Assembly (NCBI GenBank): GCA_012934845.2
Contig: WNNJ02002706.1
Location: forward strand, 248,001 to 312,000
Direction: 5' to 3'
DNA: 64,000 nucleotides
Source of the DNA: Pomphorhynchus laevis
Taxonomy: Eukaryota > Acanthocephala > Palaeacanthocephala > Echinorhynchida > Pomphorhynchidae
The position numbers and the translations under genes are program-made. Position 1 is the first letter of the stretch. Every line of letters starts with the position of its first letter. Below are positions 19,501-34,500 of this stretch, piece by piece. Under the pieces are notes generated by a model that worked only from the letters and a program-made list of their open reading frames with translations, had not been told where the DNA came from and made no database searches.

Positions 19501-22500
19501 GTAGGATATTTTTGTTCAATTTGATTAGTTAAAGAATGTTTTTATCGATTAGTTTAAGGAATCTTGGAAAAATGCCAACTCTCATTCACTCAACGATCTT
19601 AATCACTTAGTAAATATTCAATTTAAGATCGCTGTTTTATCCAAAAATTCAAAAGCGCTGACTACCGAACAATTAGCTGAGCTCGGAGGGGTACTGGTTA
19701 ATTTCTGTTAAGTATTTTATTGTTGCTTTTTAGATATTTCTTAGCAGCTTGCAGCTATGCCTAATGTCAAATGCTTCTCCGTTGCAATTAGAATTATTCG
19801 GTCATTACACATCAGTTATTGTTTGTTGTCTTATTTCTAAGGTATGCAATATGGATAATAATATGTATTATTGCTTATCAATATAACATATGACTTAATC
19901 ATTAAGAAACGGGACTACAGGGTCTAAGGGACAAATAATGATGATTAGACAAGAAGATTACAATTAGTAATCACATTACCATGTGATTATTGATTTCATT
20001 CTTAATTTCGTTTTTTCGTGCTTTTTCGTATTCGTGTGTATTCTTGTATTTATTATTAATACACAAGACAAAGCCCGTAGGCTGTTTAGTCTGTTCACAC
20101 AGAAAGATAGGCAAAAAAACTAGAGAAAAAAACGAAGTTAAATTGTTAAAATTATCGTTGATCTGACAGGTATGCCATTCGGATAGTTTGCTGATCAGGA
20201 TGTCGTATCCATTTACAGGGTCTAAGGGACAAATAATGAAGATTAGACAAATTTCGATATTTTTGTTTATAATTGATTTAATAAGATTGAAATTTATTTT
20301 AAATTACAACACATATTTTTTATTTTAATAATTAAAATGAATATATATTCTCCACAAATAGGTTTTACAAAATCTAATTTTTTAATCGGATTAATTTGAC
20401 CGTGTAATTTTTTAATTTTTTTCGAATCGATTTTTAGGTGACCCAGTCCTCGAGAACGTGCTTGTAAATACCGTCAATAAATACTATACTATTGATAATT
20501 TTACGAAATATCACTTAAAATGAATCGTCAATTGCTATTGTTTTATATTTTGAATTTAAATGAAATTTGAATGAAATCAGAACCTGAAGTCTATAGTGAG
20601 TAGCAATTCATTATTTTGAATTGTAAATTGTCCTAATTTTTATACTTTTTTGTTCTACTAATTTTTGCTACGGATTTTTAGTAAATGCTTTTTTGAAGAC
20701 AGTAAAACCTTGCATTTTTGCATGACAAGGACGTTGGATAGTTGCCCCTGCATATTTATTTTTAAGTAAATATGCCTTACCTCTTCCATCAACACTATAC
20801 ACTTATAAGTTGTGTGAATGTTTTTAGTCATTTATCTCCTTTAGCTAATACGTTTTTTCTCTCGACTCAGACAATGATCAACAACATATTCGAAATATCA
20901 TACTACTTTATTTTTAAACAAGTATTTTACCAAATCCCTTCAGCATACGTAGACGAACATACAAAGAACAACGATGTGTGATGGTCCTTAGTGTAAGTGT
21001 TTTGAAAGAAACAACTAAATGAATTCGAGACACTACTGTCCGTGTACTCTATTCCTCCAAGTGTACTATGGAACATATGTAACCTACCAGTAAAAATGGG
21101 TGGTCTCGAAATCGTTAATCGAGACCACCCAATCGTTAAATCGCAAGTCAGTTTCATAACGATGAAATCTGATTATTAATTATTTTTTAAATAAAAAATT
21201 ATTATTAAATTATTATTTTTCAAATTAGTTAATTATTATTCAATTATATCGGTTTATCGGAAAGATTTGATTAATCGATCATATAATCGATCTTTTAGAT
21301 CAATTAAATAGTCGATCAATCAAATCTTTGGTTGATCGAATGGTCGAATGTTTAATCAAATGGTCGATAACATGGTCTTTAGACAATTCTTTTTGTTATT
21401 TTCCGTTTTGTATTTAGGACACACAGTCGCTATCAATTGAAATTCTAAATTTGGCGATAAATGGAAAATTAAATTTTGGAAGCGATATTGAAAAAATTCG
21501 ACTCTTCTTTATTCGCTACTTTACTGTAAGTTTGTATTTGATTTTAGACAAGTATTACCTTAAACTAATTGCGATTTGTTTATATAACGAACCTGATGAT
21601 CCGATATATTTTATTATAAATATAATGGGATCAATTTGAGAATTGTTTAATAATATAAAAGTTAGAATTGAGTTTGCATTTTAACAAAAGAGTGGTCTCA
21701 AGAATTGAGTTTGCATTTTATAAAGAGTGTCCTCAAACCCTCTTTAAATTAAAGTTATTATTTTTAAAATTATTAAATTATTTTTAAAATTCTGAAAATA
21801 AACAAATAAATTAATTTGTATTATATTATTCGAATTAATTATTCGTGACATCAAATTATTTATTTTATGTCACAAAGTAGTCATTATCAATTTGCCCGCT
21901 AAACTACAATGGACAATCTTTCAATAATAACCGAATCACTCGAGGATCTATTTTTATTTGGCATAATGTTGTATACACGCAGTTATTTTTTCGTATATAA
22001 TGTCTAAATAAAATTAATTCGTGCTCGATTTTAACCACTTAATATCATTATATGAATAAAAATGCCGGTAGTAGAGGAAATATCATTTTAACAAGTAATT
22101 TTTAGTGGCATCAACTTCATGTACTCAACTTTTACTAGTGAAAATGTTTTTTGATGTTTTTATTTTTAGTTTTTATGTTTCATAGGGATATACCCCTAAA
22201 CCCGCATATTGTAGTGCTCTCTACAATTATATAACTCATCTTTAGAGACTTGATATTAACAAGTCTTGATTTTAAAAGGTCCCCTCATCGAAAATTGAGA
22301 GCTTGTACTCGTTGCATGGGTACGGACACCAAAGCTCATGCCCAAAAATGATTCGGTATAACATAAAATTATATCGAAGAGTATCGATAACCAATGATAT
22401 TCACATTCAAAATACACAATGCCGAAGTTTTCACTTTGAATGACATCTATGTGGTTCTAATATATCTGTAAAGAAGGCTACTCTGAAACTTGTCCCATTT

Positions 22501-25500
22501 AACAAATTCATCGTCAATGAAATTATCAGTGCTCACTGTATTGAAAAGTGAAGATATCTCAAATACACTGCGCATTTTCTCAAGATTTTGCTTGGAACGA
22601 TAGAATCCGTCATTTTAGTACTTATATTATATACCTGCTCAGCAGAGGTTGTTGTTGAATGTTCGCTTCACAGCTGATTTTTTTACTGATATCCAGGTAT
22701 GTTTAGAGACATCAACTTTATGTACTCAACTTTTATTAGTGAAAATGTTTTTTGATGTTTCTATTTTTAGTTTTTATAGATCACTTAGTTCAACTGTTCG
22801 TTGTCTCAAACGAATAGTTGAGACATCGATAGTTTTCAAATTTTAGTCTTTTACGTTTTAACCTTTGACTTCTGTAATCTAGTATTTTTCACATTTGTTT
22901 TTTTTATAGTCACCATCTGATCGTTCTCAGACCGTATCTGCATTGAATACTTTGAGTCATCTTTTCTGCGATGATCTTGGCGCACTTAGGATTTTGCTTG
23001 ATAGAATAACCAAAGAGTTCATTGACTTAGAGTTTACACCTGATTGTGTCGGATTATGCTTTGGCAAACCTATTGATATCAGTGCTTATCCTGAAGACAT
23101 AAAATTTCAGTACAAACTGATTTTATTTGTTGAAACCATAAAACAGAATCCTGGACTATTTACAAATAATTCTGATTATATTTCAAATGAACTTCAGCAG
23201 ATTGTGGTATAATAATTTTAATAATTATAGTTTTTGCTACTTACTTCATCTGCTAGGTTTTCACTAATGAAAATACAATCAATACATCATCACTTAGTAA
23301 CATTTTGACTATATTTGAAAAGAATACTAAACTTGTATTGACTGACTTATCACATAAGCCAGATGATAAAGGTGATTTTCACATTGGATTTCTCACACAA
23401 CAGCTCATTTATCGTTATATTTTCAGAGTTTGACATACAATCGTTTGACAAAATGGTTTCTAATTATGTTGATTGCTATCAAAGTCTCTGTATCTACTCA
23501 AATCGATCATCAAGTTCTTTTTTAGATAAGATAAAAGGTTTTTTTTTATAGATTTTTATTTCCTTTATAAATATGCTTACTTCAAATTATGCATTTAATA
23601 TTAAAAATTATGAAATATTAATATTTAATATTTACTATTTACTATTATGCTGAGGTAAATATTTATTGAATTATTTTATTTTACATTAATGCACAATATA
23701 CTGATATTATATTTATCAACCCATAATGGAGGTATGCTCAGAACATTTTCGAAATAGGATTCAGCTTATTCAAAATATATATTTCGTTTTCTTAATTTAG
23801 CCAAGTCTAAATGCGCAGGGCCTTTATAAATTATTTTAATATTATACGATTTTATAAAAATAATAAATAATAATATAATAATCAATTATAATATTATATA
23901 TAGTAATATAAAATAATATATTAATAATTATATAATAAATTATAATATATATTATATTTTATTTTGGCAAACGATTTCATTAAATTGTATTTTTAAATGA
24001 AAATAAATTGTCTTTAGAAACATTGCTGTAAAATTATGCTTCCGATCTTATTTTTTCATTTAACAGAATGAAAATGTTAAGTAAAATTATTAGTAAAATT
24101 ATTTAAATACAAAAATATTCATTCTTAGACGTTTTCAATCGATAAGTTGAAATTTTATTAATATAATATCGTATATATAATATCATAGAGTATCATATAT
24201 TTTTAAATTCTAAATAACGAATTATGTTAAGCTGTTTGTTTAATTGTTCAATTTCTGTTTATTCCCAGCTGATAGGTTTACTCGTTTGTATGATTGTTCA
24301 ATTGATCTTTATCTCTAACCAATAACTGATTAAAATTTGTTCTTTAGACATGTTTGAAGTTGTTTGTGTGAACAAGCTGATCAAAGACAATCGCGTAAAA
24401 GAGGTTAACCGAATCTTTGCAAGAATGATTAAAACCAAAGTAAATTCAAATTCAATTACAATGGTATGCTCTATTAATCATATCTTTAAACTGTGCGAAT
24501 TGACTGTATTGAAATGGACTATAATTGACTATAGAATAAATTTTAATTTTAAGGTTAAGTCTGCTATTTTATAGTCAGTTAAATTATTATTCAGTTAAAT
24601 TAAATAGTTAGTTAAATTATTCTTTGGAAAAAAAGCTTTAATTTTTGGATGCGAGCCATTTTTTTGTAATCTCTCAGATTATTCTTTTCTTAATTGTAAA
24701 ATGTTACTATCAAATTATATCAAATTATAACAATTACCAATTGATCCATTTATGATCCATTTATAAATTTATCAAATAACTGTTATATTTGAATTAAAAA
24801 TTAACTTTATTTTACATTTTAATTGTAGCATTTTTATCTTTTGGTGTAAAAATATATTTATAAATATATAATATATATAATATTATATATTTAAAAATAT
24901 ATATTATTTATTTTTAACTAAATCTGTATACATATTCAACGCAATCGCACCATGGAGCAGGCATGCTGCTCAACTGGTGAGCAGCTAGCCTAGTTGCTCA
25001 CCAGTAGAGCAGCTAGACTAATTGATGTAACGTTGAAAGCGCAATACAGACGTCCTGAGTTCAAAACCGATCAGCATTAGTGTACGGAGTAAGCAGGTAA
25101 TAAGGGTCGAAATGTGAAATTTAGGTCTGGGTCAGCAGCTGATGAGACCCACCCAGGCTGATTAGTAGCGTCCTGCTGTATCAAGAATATGAGCAATATC
25201 TGTGGGGATAATGTCGTGCCATAAGCAGAAGAATTTCAGCTCACAGATGCAATCAAATACAATTAAAAACTATCATTGCAAGTGGCAGCATGAAAAACGG
25301 GTGATCCGGCTAGCGGATCACACAACTAGGTAGGTTTCTAATAGATCGTTAGAATACGATCCCCTACCAAAAGTAATATACAGAAATGTATATCTACACC
25401 ACTGGAGCAGCCAGCTTAGTGGATGTTGCGTTGAATCACGATACAGACGTCCTGAGTTCAAATCCGATCAGCATCAGTCAACGGAGAAAGCAGATAATAA

Positions 25501-28500
25501 GGGTCGAAACGTGAAATGTAGGTCTGGGTCAGCAGCTGATGAGATCCACCCAGACTGATTAGTAGCGTCCTGCTATATCACGTAGTAGCGTATTAAAACT
25601 ACTTAATACAATACTTAAACAATACTTGTGAGTATAATGTCGTGCCAAAACTAGAAGAATTTCAGCTCAGATAAATTAAGTTAAATTTATATATTTTCAA
25701 AACTTTTGAAAATAGTTTTGAAAATACTCGGAAATTCTTAAGCTAAAATTAAATGCTAAACCTTTAAAATTATTTTGAGACTATTACGGATGCATCATTA
25801 TTACAATGATCCCTCATAAAATAATGAGATAACTAGTAGATTTGGGGTCTACAAATCATTATTACAGAGGTATTATTATTTGAAACATTGAATATTGATG
25901 TTTAAAATAAAAGATATTTGTATTTTTCCATTATATTCCTTCGTATTTCTCACTTTTAGAATCACCTTAAAGTTGACCTGCAAAAATTGTTCCAATCCTC
26001 GAAAATACTTAAGGATTATAAGTCATCGTATGACATTGTACTTTATATTTTTAAATCGCCTAACTGTAATTTGAATGACCTCAAAATCGTATTTCAACTC
26101 TTTATGCACTTTAAAGAAGATTTTATAGTGGCGTTTGGAAGATCTGATCAACTAATCGATCGGTTAGTTGTTTTCATTTAATAAATTATGTTATATTATT
26201 ATATAATAATTATATTTTATTGCTAATTTGGTTAATAAAATATTGTATTTTTAATTTATTTCTTAAATTATTCTTTGGAAATAAAGCTTTGAATACGAAA
26301 CCGTATTCAAAGCTTTGATATGAATACAGTTTTAATCTACGGGATAGACGAACCCAGAATCCCGTGCCACAAGCCACAATGCAGTTATTTATCTATACAT
26401 TTATTTGCCATTTTATCATCTGTTTGTATTTCAGATTGAAAAGGGATGCGTGTCTAGCCTAATATTATTTTTTGATTTGCACTCTCGTAATGTTTAGCTA
26501 AAAACATATTGATTTTACTCATAATTTTACTCCTAAATTTTACTCCATTTTATCTTATGCTTTATCACTCGGTTAGTCATTTATAAATAAATATTTTTAA
26601 ATCTCAAAAACTTTCATTTAAAGCAAAATACAAAACAATAATCTTGACTTTGCTTTTCGAAATCAAGAATATATTGGTATCACTTTCTAATTAATTACAT
26701 ATTATTAAGAAAATAATAATTTGACAATCCCACGTGTGAAACTAAAATCGCCACATCTTTTCAAAAAATTTCAAATGACTTGGACTGCTTATAGATTAAA
26801 AGTCTATCAAAATTCCATTATTGAAGATTTTCGTATTATTAAATTCATGTTATAGTGTATTCTTTAATACGGAATTTCTAATTTTAAGCACGATTTCTTC
26901 ACAAGTTGATAAAGACAAGATACGCCTTGCCGAGCTTGAAATCACGATGTGTCGACATTTGGATTGGAGGTTTGTAACTTTGTGTTAAGAAGGATATTTT
27001 ATTTTATATTTTTATTTTCCGTAAATTTTATGAGATTATCTCTCATAAAATGGTAAGAGAGATTTTTTTGGTTTGTGATAAAAAAAGGGTTTATTGCATT
27101 TCAAAAATCATTTAAATTATAAAAATATTTACATTACAAATTTTGTCATCTACAAACTTTACCTATCTCACATGTATTATCTTGTCCATTTATTTCTACA
27201 ATTCCGCTTTTGAAATCTATTTTCTATCTAACTTATTTATTAATAAAAATAACTTATTAATAATAAACTTCTCAGATAAATAAATAATATAATATATTTA
27301 TTTAATATAAATAAAAAACTTGGAGAGATAATATTAAACTTACAAGTTAATATTTACAAGATTATACGTACAATTGGTTCAATCCGCTCTTCTATAATTT
27401 ATTACTGAAAGAGATTATACATACAAATTAAATTCAACTAACGAAAATTCAACGAACGTACAAGACAAGGATAAACCGACTCGTAGTAAACCTGTTTCAC
27501 TTCCTCGGTGCTGCAATTGTAAATCCGCTGCAAAAAGTGCAAAGGTTTCGTATTTGAGAAACGTCATAAAAATGCACCAATTGATATGGAAAAAATTGCA
27601 CAAGAAAATCAAGCTTTACATTATGATATTAAATCTAAAGAACAAACATCCTTAAATCATAATTCCAAATCAATTTCCAATCATGTCATGTGTGGAGAAA
27701 TACAATCATCTGTACCAGCAATAAATAACGTCAAATTTTTTTTATCTCCGGATGATGGCAATGATCTAATAAATAATATATTTCATGAGGTAGTGCTGTG
27801 AAACCTATTTAATTATATAGATTAATTAAATTAAATTATATTTTATTCGATTAACGCGATGATGTGAATCTGAATTATTTATAAATAAAATGACAAGACA
27901 ACCAATATTTATTCACTAATGAAATTCATTGTCCTTAATCAGCTAGTATTACAGATGTCAAGAAAGACAACACATAGAAAAGTCTATTTTGTCCAGACGT
28001 ATGAAAAATTGGTTTGATCGCGATTTCTCAACGTTACTATCTGAAGCTAGATATCTGCAGGATTGTCACTTAATCTTACAAAGATGCTTATTGGGTTAGT
28101 GCATTCCATAAACTTGTTTTGGGAAAGAACATGACAGCAGCAGTGATACTTATTGAATCAGACCTCGATTGTGGAAAGCCACTTGAACTTGATAACATTA
28201 CTAGTGACAGGTCAGTTAGGCAAATATTGATCGAAAAGCACCTTAATGGTTCTAATATAGATTGGGAGGTTGTGGTTAAACACACGTTTATGACCATGAT
28301 TTTCATCTAATTGCCTTCAATGCAATTGACTAAAGCACTATAATTATATCGATACAACACAAATGGTCACATTTACAGCAGTCTTGTCATTGTTCGGCTG
28401 AATGGTTTGAACCTATCGTGGATGCTTTTAAAACGTTTTTCAATGAGTGGACAAAAATCGACCAAATACATAATGATGAAATGTTACAAATATTCTGATT

Positions 28501-31500
28501 GAGTTATAAAAATGGTTGCATTGGGGTACGAGATATCACTCTAAAGGATGATGATGCTTATAACTTATATGACTGTTATGTGATCCTATAATAAAACGCT
28601 GTGGAATTCAAAAGGAATTAATAGAGGAAACTTATTTTGAAAACAAACAATAAAATCAACAGACGTTAGAACATTCTGAGAAATGTAAATCTGTTTACCA
28701 AGTCGTACATCGAGCACGTATTGTTAAAGGGATCATCATCGTGGCTCACAACGTATACATCATACGACCAAAAAACTCGACTTAGCAAAGTTGAATTTGA
28801 TGACGCTTTGGCTGTTCGGAATGCAACTCTACCATTTGACGCACCAGTAGTTTGTATTTGCGGCATGCCGAATTAACTGCCTCACAGTTTATCTTGTAAA
28901 GTCGGTGGATTAACTTTAGTGCGCCATGATGTAATGAGAAACTTCCTTGCATCTTCCTTAAAGGACGCGTGTAACAATATTGAAATATAACCTGTCTTAC
29001 AAACGCTGTTTAGCTAGATCTATTAGCGCATCAACTCTCCGCGATCGTGATGCACGATTAGACATATCATGTTTTGGCTTACACGGAGGTAAAACGACGT
29101 GAAACTTTATTGATGTATGCATATTTAACTCAATCGCACCGTCTTATCTCTCTAAAAGTCTTGAGTCTTCTTATATTTATAATAAAAAAACGCAAAACCG
29201 ATAAATAATCGGAGGGTTTATTTTACTTTAAATCAGAAATTTCTAAACCAAAAATTGAAATGAATTCTAAATCAGAATTGATGTGAAACAAACACACACA
29301 GAGAGTTAAAAAGTTAAAAACTTATACTAAAATGCGCATAATATGATTCATTAACGCAAGATGAATATATAAAATGGCACGAACATATCAAATCAGATCA
29401 GCTTACTTAAAGTTTACGCACTTTATATTATTTATAAATTAAAAATAATGCATAATGAAAATTTAGTAATTTTTTTATTTTAATTACAGAGATTAATATA
29501 AGATTTTGTATAATTTGTACTTTATAAATTATAAAATATAAATTTTACGTGTTTTTATTTAAAAGATGGAAGGGACAAGGTTTTGACAAGATGGAAGGGA
29601 CAAGGTTTTGACCCCATTACTCGACTTAACATAACGGCGGGCTAAATACGAGCTAATGACGTATTTCCTTTGATGAAATTTGATTATAATATTTTTTTTA
29701 TAATTATAGAGATTAATATAAGATTTTGTATAATTTGTACTTTATAAATTATTAGATATAAATTTTACCTTTGTATTTAAAAGATGGAAGGGACAAGGTT
29801 TTGACCCCATTCCTCGACTTAACATAACGGCGGGCCAAATACGAGCTAATGACGTATTTCCTTTGATGAAATTTGATTATCAAATATCTTATTCTAATAC
29901 AAAGTATATTATTTATTATTCAGCCATAAAAAGTTTCTGCTAATGATTTTAAATTTGTTCTTTATATTATTGTGTTTATTTTTTCTGCTTGATGTTATTT
30001 TTATAGTATCCTAGTTTAAAATATGCATCTATTAAATTATTTTAATGATTTTGAAGAAAGCCAACAAAGACAAATTTCAAGAACATAATGTCTGCTTTGA
30101 TTTTTGTAAGGATCTTAATGGACTTTATAATCTTTTTTTGATGTTGTTGGATTGTGTTAATTTACCATTTTTTAGTAAAGTCGGCTGAATTTTATTTCTA
30201 TTTAAATAGTAACCTAGTTTTCTGCTAATGATTTAAAATTTATTTTTAATATTATTATCTTGATTTATATATTTTAGCCATTTCTGTTTGATGATATATT
30301 TATAGTAACTTAGTTTAAAATATGTATCTATTAAATTATTTAAATGATTTTGAATAAAGCCAATATCATTACATATTGTTGCAATTCTTAAAATTTCATT
30401 ATTTAATATGTTATATTTTATATTATATGGTATGCATGAATGCTTATGCAAAAATATGTTTCTTGTAAATTTAAATATGTCATCTTTACGATATAAATTA
30501 ATAGTAGTTTTAATTGATGTCAATTTAATGCTCATATCTAGATATGCACCTTCTTTATCATCAATATTGGTTTTGTTAAGAATAAGGCTACCTGGATGAT
30601 ATTGAAGAAAGCCAATATTATTAAATATCATTATTTAATGATATTTTTATATATATATTATTTCTCAATATTATAATTAAATATAATTTTTTAATTTATT
30701 ATATTTATTATATGGTATTGTGTTGGATTACTGTTTGATTTTACTATTTTACTATTTACTGTTTGATTTTATTTTTATAGAACTAGTTTAAAATATGTAT
30801 GAAACCAATAATATTTTAACTTAAATTTAAAATAATATTTTTTATATTTTAAATGTCTTTAATGATATTAAGAAACAAAAATTTAATAACAAACGAAACT
30901 TCCTTGAAACGAAAATTTTGAACAAAAGATTTTGTAAATGAATAAAAGATTTTTTTAAATATTTATAAAATGCCTATTATATAAGCATCTACTAAAGGCA
31001 CATCAACGAGTGAGTTTTTATACGTGAATTTTTGTAAGTGAATTTTTTAAATTAAAATAAAGTTTTAATAAAAAATGAAAAAAAATGTCAAAAAAAGTTT
31101 GGAAAAAAGGTTTGTTAAAAAATGTGAAAATTTGGTTTAGTACGTAAAAAAGATATGTACGAAACTTTTTCAAATCAGATCAGCTAACACTTTTAACTTG
31201 TAAATAAAAATTAAATAATTAAATAATTGTTAATTGATAAATAATTGTTATAAGATTATTTATAATTTAAATCAAGTTATACGCCAATCAACCTTCCTGT
31301 CGTGTTTAAAACGCAAAATTCAATCCCGTTTAAACAAATCAAATCAGCTAACTGAGTCTAATTATCAAAATTTAATAATTAAATAATAAAATTAATAATT
31401 GTTTTTAGATTCTCTATAATTTAAATCAAGTTAAAATAAAAAATTAAAATTTAAAATAAACGTCATTTTTATGAATTGACTAATAAATAACAGACGTTGT

Positions 31501-34500
31501 ATCAGAATAAGAATTAGAGGTCATCAGGAGAAACTGCTATGCTATCAGGTTTCGGCCCCTAACTCCTCTACCCAACATAACACCGGAGCCAAATACATGC
31601 TAATGATGTATTTCATTAGAAGTCATCAGGAGGAACTGATGTTCAACTAAGATTTTTTATAATTTAAATCAAGTTAAAATAAAAAAATAAAATTTAAAAT
31701 AAACGTCATTTTTATGAATTGACTAATAAATAACAGACGTTGTATCAGAATAAGAATTTAGAGGTCATCAGGAGGAACTGCTATGCTATCAGGTTTCGGC
31801 CCTTTATTCCTAAACAATTACAATATGGTCCTTACTGTTGTAGAGCGAAAGGCGTTAACCTTTCGTTAACCTTTTGTGATCAAGGCGATTTTTCATAATC
31901 AGATGACAGAATCGATGACATAATAGTCGAAAGAACGTAGGTATCGAACTGAGATGTCACTACTATCAAGGTGCCAAAATTAGTGATGCAAAGCAGATCT
32001 AAAGACTATTAGGAGAATAGGTAAAGTACTGAAAAAATTAATTATTGAAAAATAATGTTAAATAAAATTTAAATTATTAACTAATAACATTTTAATAATT
32101 AAATAACAAATAGTTAAATAATTATAAATAATTAATACTTGTTATATAATATTCTATATAATTTGAAATCAAGGTAAAAATAAAAAAATTGAAATTTAAA
32201 ATAAACATCATTTTTATGAATTGACTAATATATAACAGACGTTGTATAATTACGTAGTGGAGCATAAATTGAAGTTATGGATCTACTTGATAAATAAAAT
32301 AGAATGAGTTTTAAAATGATTTTCCATGTGAATCATGCAATTTTGCTACGAACTGATGAAAATTGACACCACTTTAAACAGCCTAGCCTTTTCAAGTCAA
32401 TCAAAGTTAATAAAACAATTTTAATAGCTATATATCAGCACGCAAAGCGCCAAGATGAAATATTCTATTTATAAAAGTGGAATTAAAATAGTAGAATGAT
32501 ATCATCGGTATAATCAAGCAAACAACAGTGTTTATTTGAATAGTACCGACGCGCTACGTTTACACATGAGCTTAGTTTTATTTCACAGATTAACTTTGTG
32601 ATTTTTTATGATTTTTTTATTTTGTTTGTTCATGCACTTTCAGAAAAGAAATAATTGAACTATGCGATATTCTACAAGAAAAACACTCTAAACTAATTAC
32701 GCTTTCTTGTAATCCTGATTGGAATGACGATCGTTTACAGGCATTTATCAAACTAAGCCATGACGCTTCGCTATCATCCGAGCAACAAAATATTGCTTCT
32801 ATATATGCTTCAGCTATATTGTGTTTTTGTAACAAGTTCGAGGGTAATATTAGCATATCAACATATAAAGATATCAAGTCAATCCAAATGAAGATGGTTA
32901 CCCATCTAAAGCAGGCAAAAATAGCAATCTACAGCTTTAAGAACTATGAATATTTTGATCTTTTCGGTTTGAACGATCTGCTCTATTACGTAGAAGACAT
33001 GCTGGAATATTACATTTATAATCACACTTGTTCTGATACTAACTGTCTTCGCTGCTTCATTCAACTTGAGTGTTTAGCGACCAGCAAAGACAACTATTTG
33101 AAGCGTTTGGAAAACGTAAACAAACTTTTAGATGGTAATGATTTCAATAAACAGGTTAGACCTTTATTTGAACTATTATCTTTTTTACTATTTGCTGTTT
33201 AGCCATTCATTGATTCAAAAACTAAGACTTCCACACATCGGGCTCTACATTACGCGATTAAACACTATTTGATGTGGAAAGGCTTTTGTGAAGGTGAGTT
33301 TGCAGAATTTCGTATAAAGAAAATTTGATTTAAATTTCGTAATTTATTTTGTATTTTATTTGACTATTTTTTTATCTATTTATTGTGACTTACAACAGTT
33401 GAATTTTCTTTTAACAAACTTTTCACATGGCTGATGTATCATTAGAAATTAATATTTTAATATTTTTTCGACACAAATATACATAACGTTTTATACTTAA
33501 AAGTTTTTCGCTTTTGGCTATTTTAGTTCTGAAAAAGATTGTATCATATAGGAATACCTTTTGTTAGTAACATGTGGAATTCAGTTATACAAAGTTTATT
33601 AATAATAACATAATTCTGGTTGCTCAGAATTGCGTTACACAGGATTTCCTTATTCATACGCTAAATTCTAAAGATTCTTGAATTCAATGGTGCAAATGTG
33701 ATCAGGTATATGTTGGTTAAACGGGTCAAGGTTTGGTTAAACTATTAAACATCATAATTTTAATATAAATAAGAGGGCCACTTTTAGTGATGCTATTTGG
33801 CATTTTGCGAGTTTGAATCATTCCGTCGATTTTGAAAATGCATCTATTTTATCATTTGAAAGTAACTTGTTATCTCACATTATATAAGAAGCGTATTTTA
33901 TTAAAAAAAAGAACCTAATTTAATGCTTAATAATAAATCCGATTACAACCTTAAATTAAATTATAATTAATTATTCCAATATTACATTATTTTAATTTTT
34001 TCAATTCGTTTGTTTTTTAATTGTATTATTATTTTGTTTGGTTTAGATTAAATAATAATTGATAACTCTACCTTTAAATTATTTTTATTGTTAAATTCGT
34101 ATTTTTTTTGTCACTTATGTTATGATTTTAATAATAATTCATTACTCTGCTATTACATTATTTTTATTATTAAATTCGTAATTTTTGTCACCTATTTTAT
34201 TATTTTAATTTTATTTCGTTTTATGATTGTGTGTTTTTTTCTTTCTTTTTGTTGTTTTTAAAATGTATGTAAAATTTTAGTGTATGATTGTTTTGTTTCT
34301 CGGTATTTTCTTTATCTTTTAAATAGAAATGTGGGGCACATCAATGCTTGTATTTTTGTATAAATGTTGAAAACACGGGGAAAAAATTGTGAAACATTTT
34401 TTTTGTAATCCTGATGATGATAGCAGGAGCTATCGAAATATAGAATTTTTATCAAATAAAGGATATTTTCTTCTTCGTTCCTATAATATTATAATATATA

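Noticed and set aside
23840-23960. Replication origin or satellite
   Set aside because: Simple A/T low complexity without a defined unit.
25140-25200. Hammerhead ribozyme in the SINE (CTGATGAG)
   Set aside because: CTGATGAG is the loop of a TGGGTC/GACCCA hairpin and no GAAA partner follows, so the core cannot form.
27947-28094. A further separase exon ([20 protein letters not shown]...)
   Set aside because: The sequence continues into the conserved N-terminal region of REL LINEs (LLSEARYLQ, then [12 protein letters not shown]), and its exit phase does not match the next exon.
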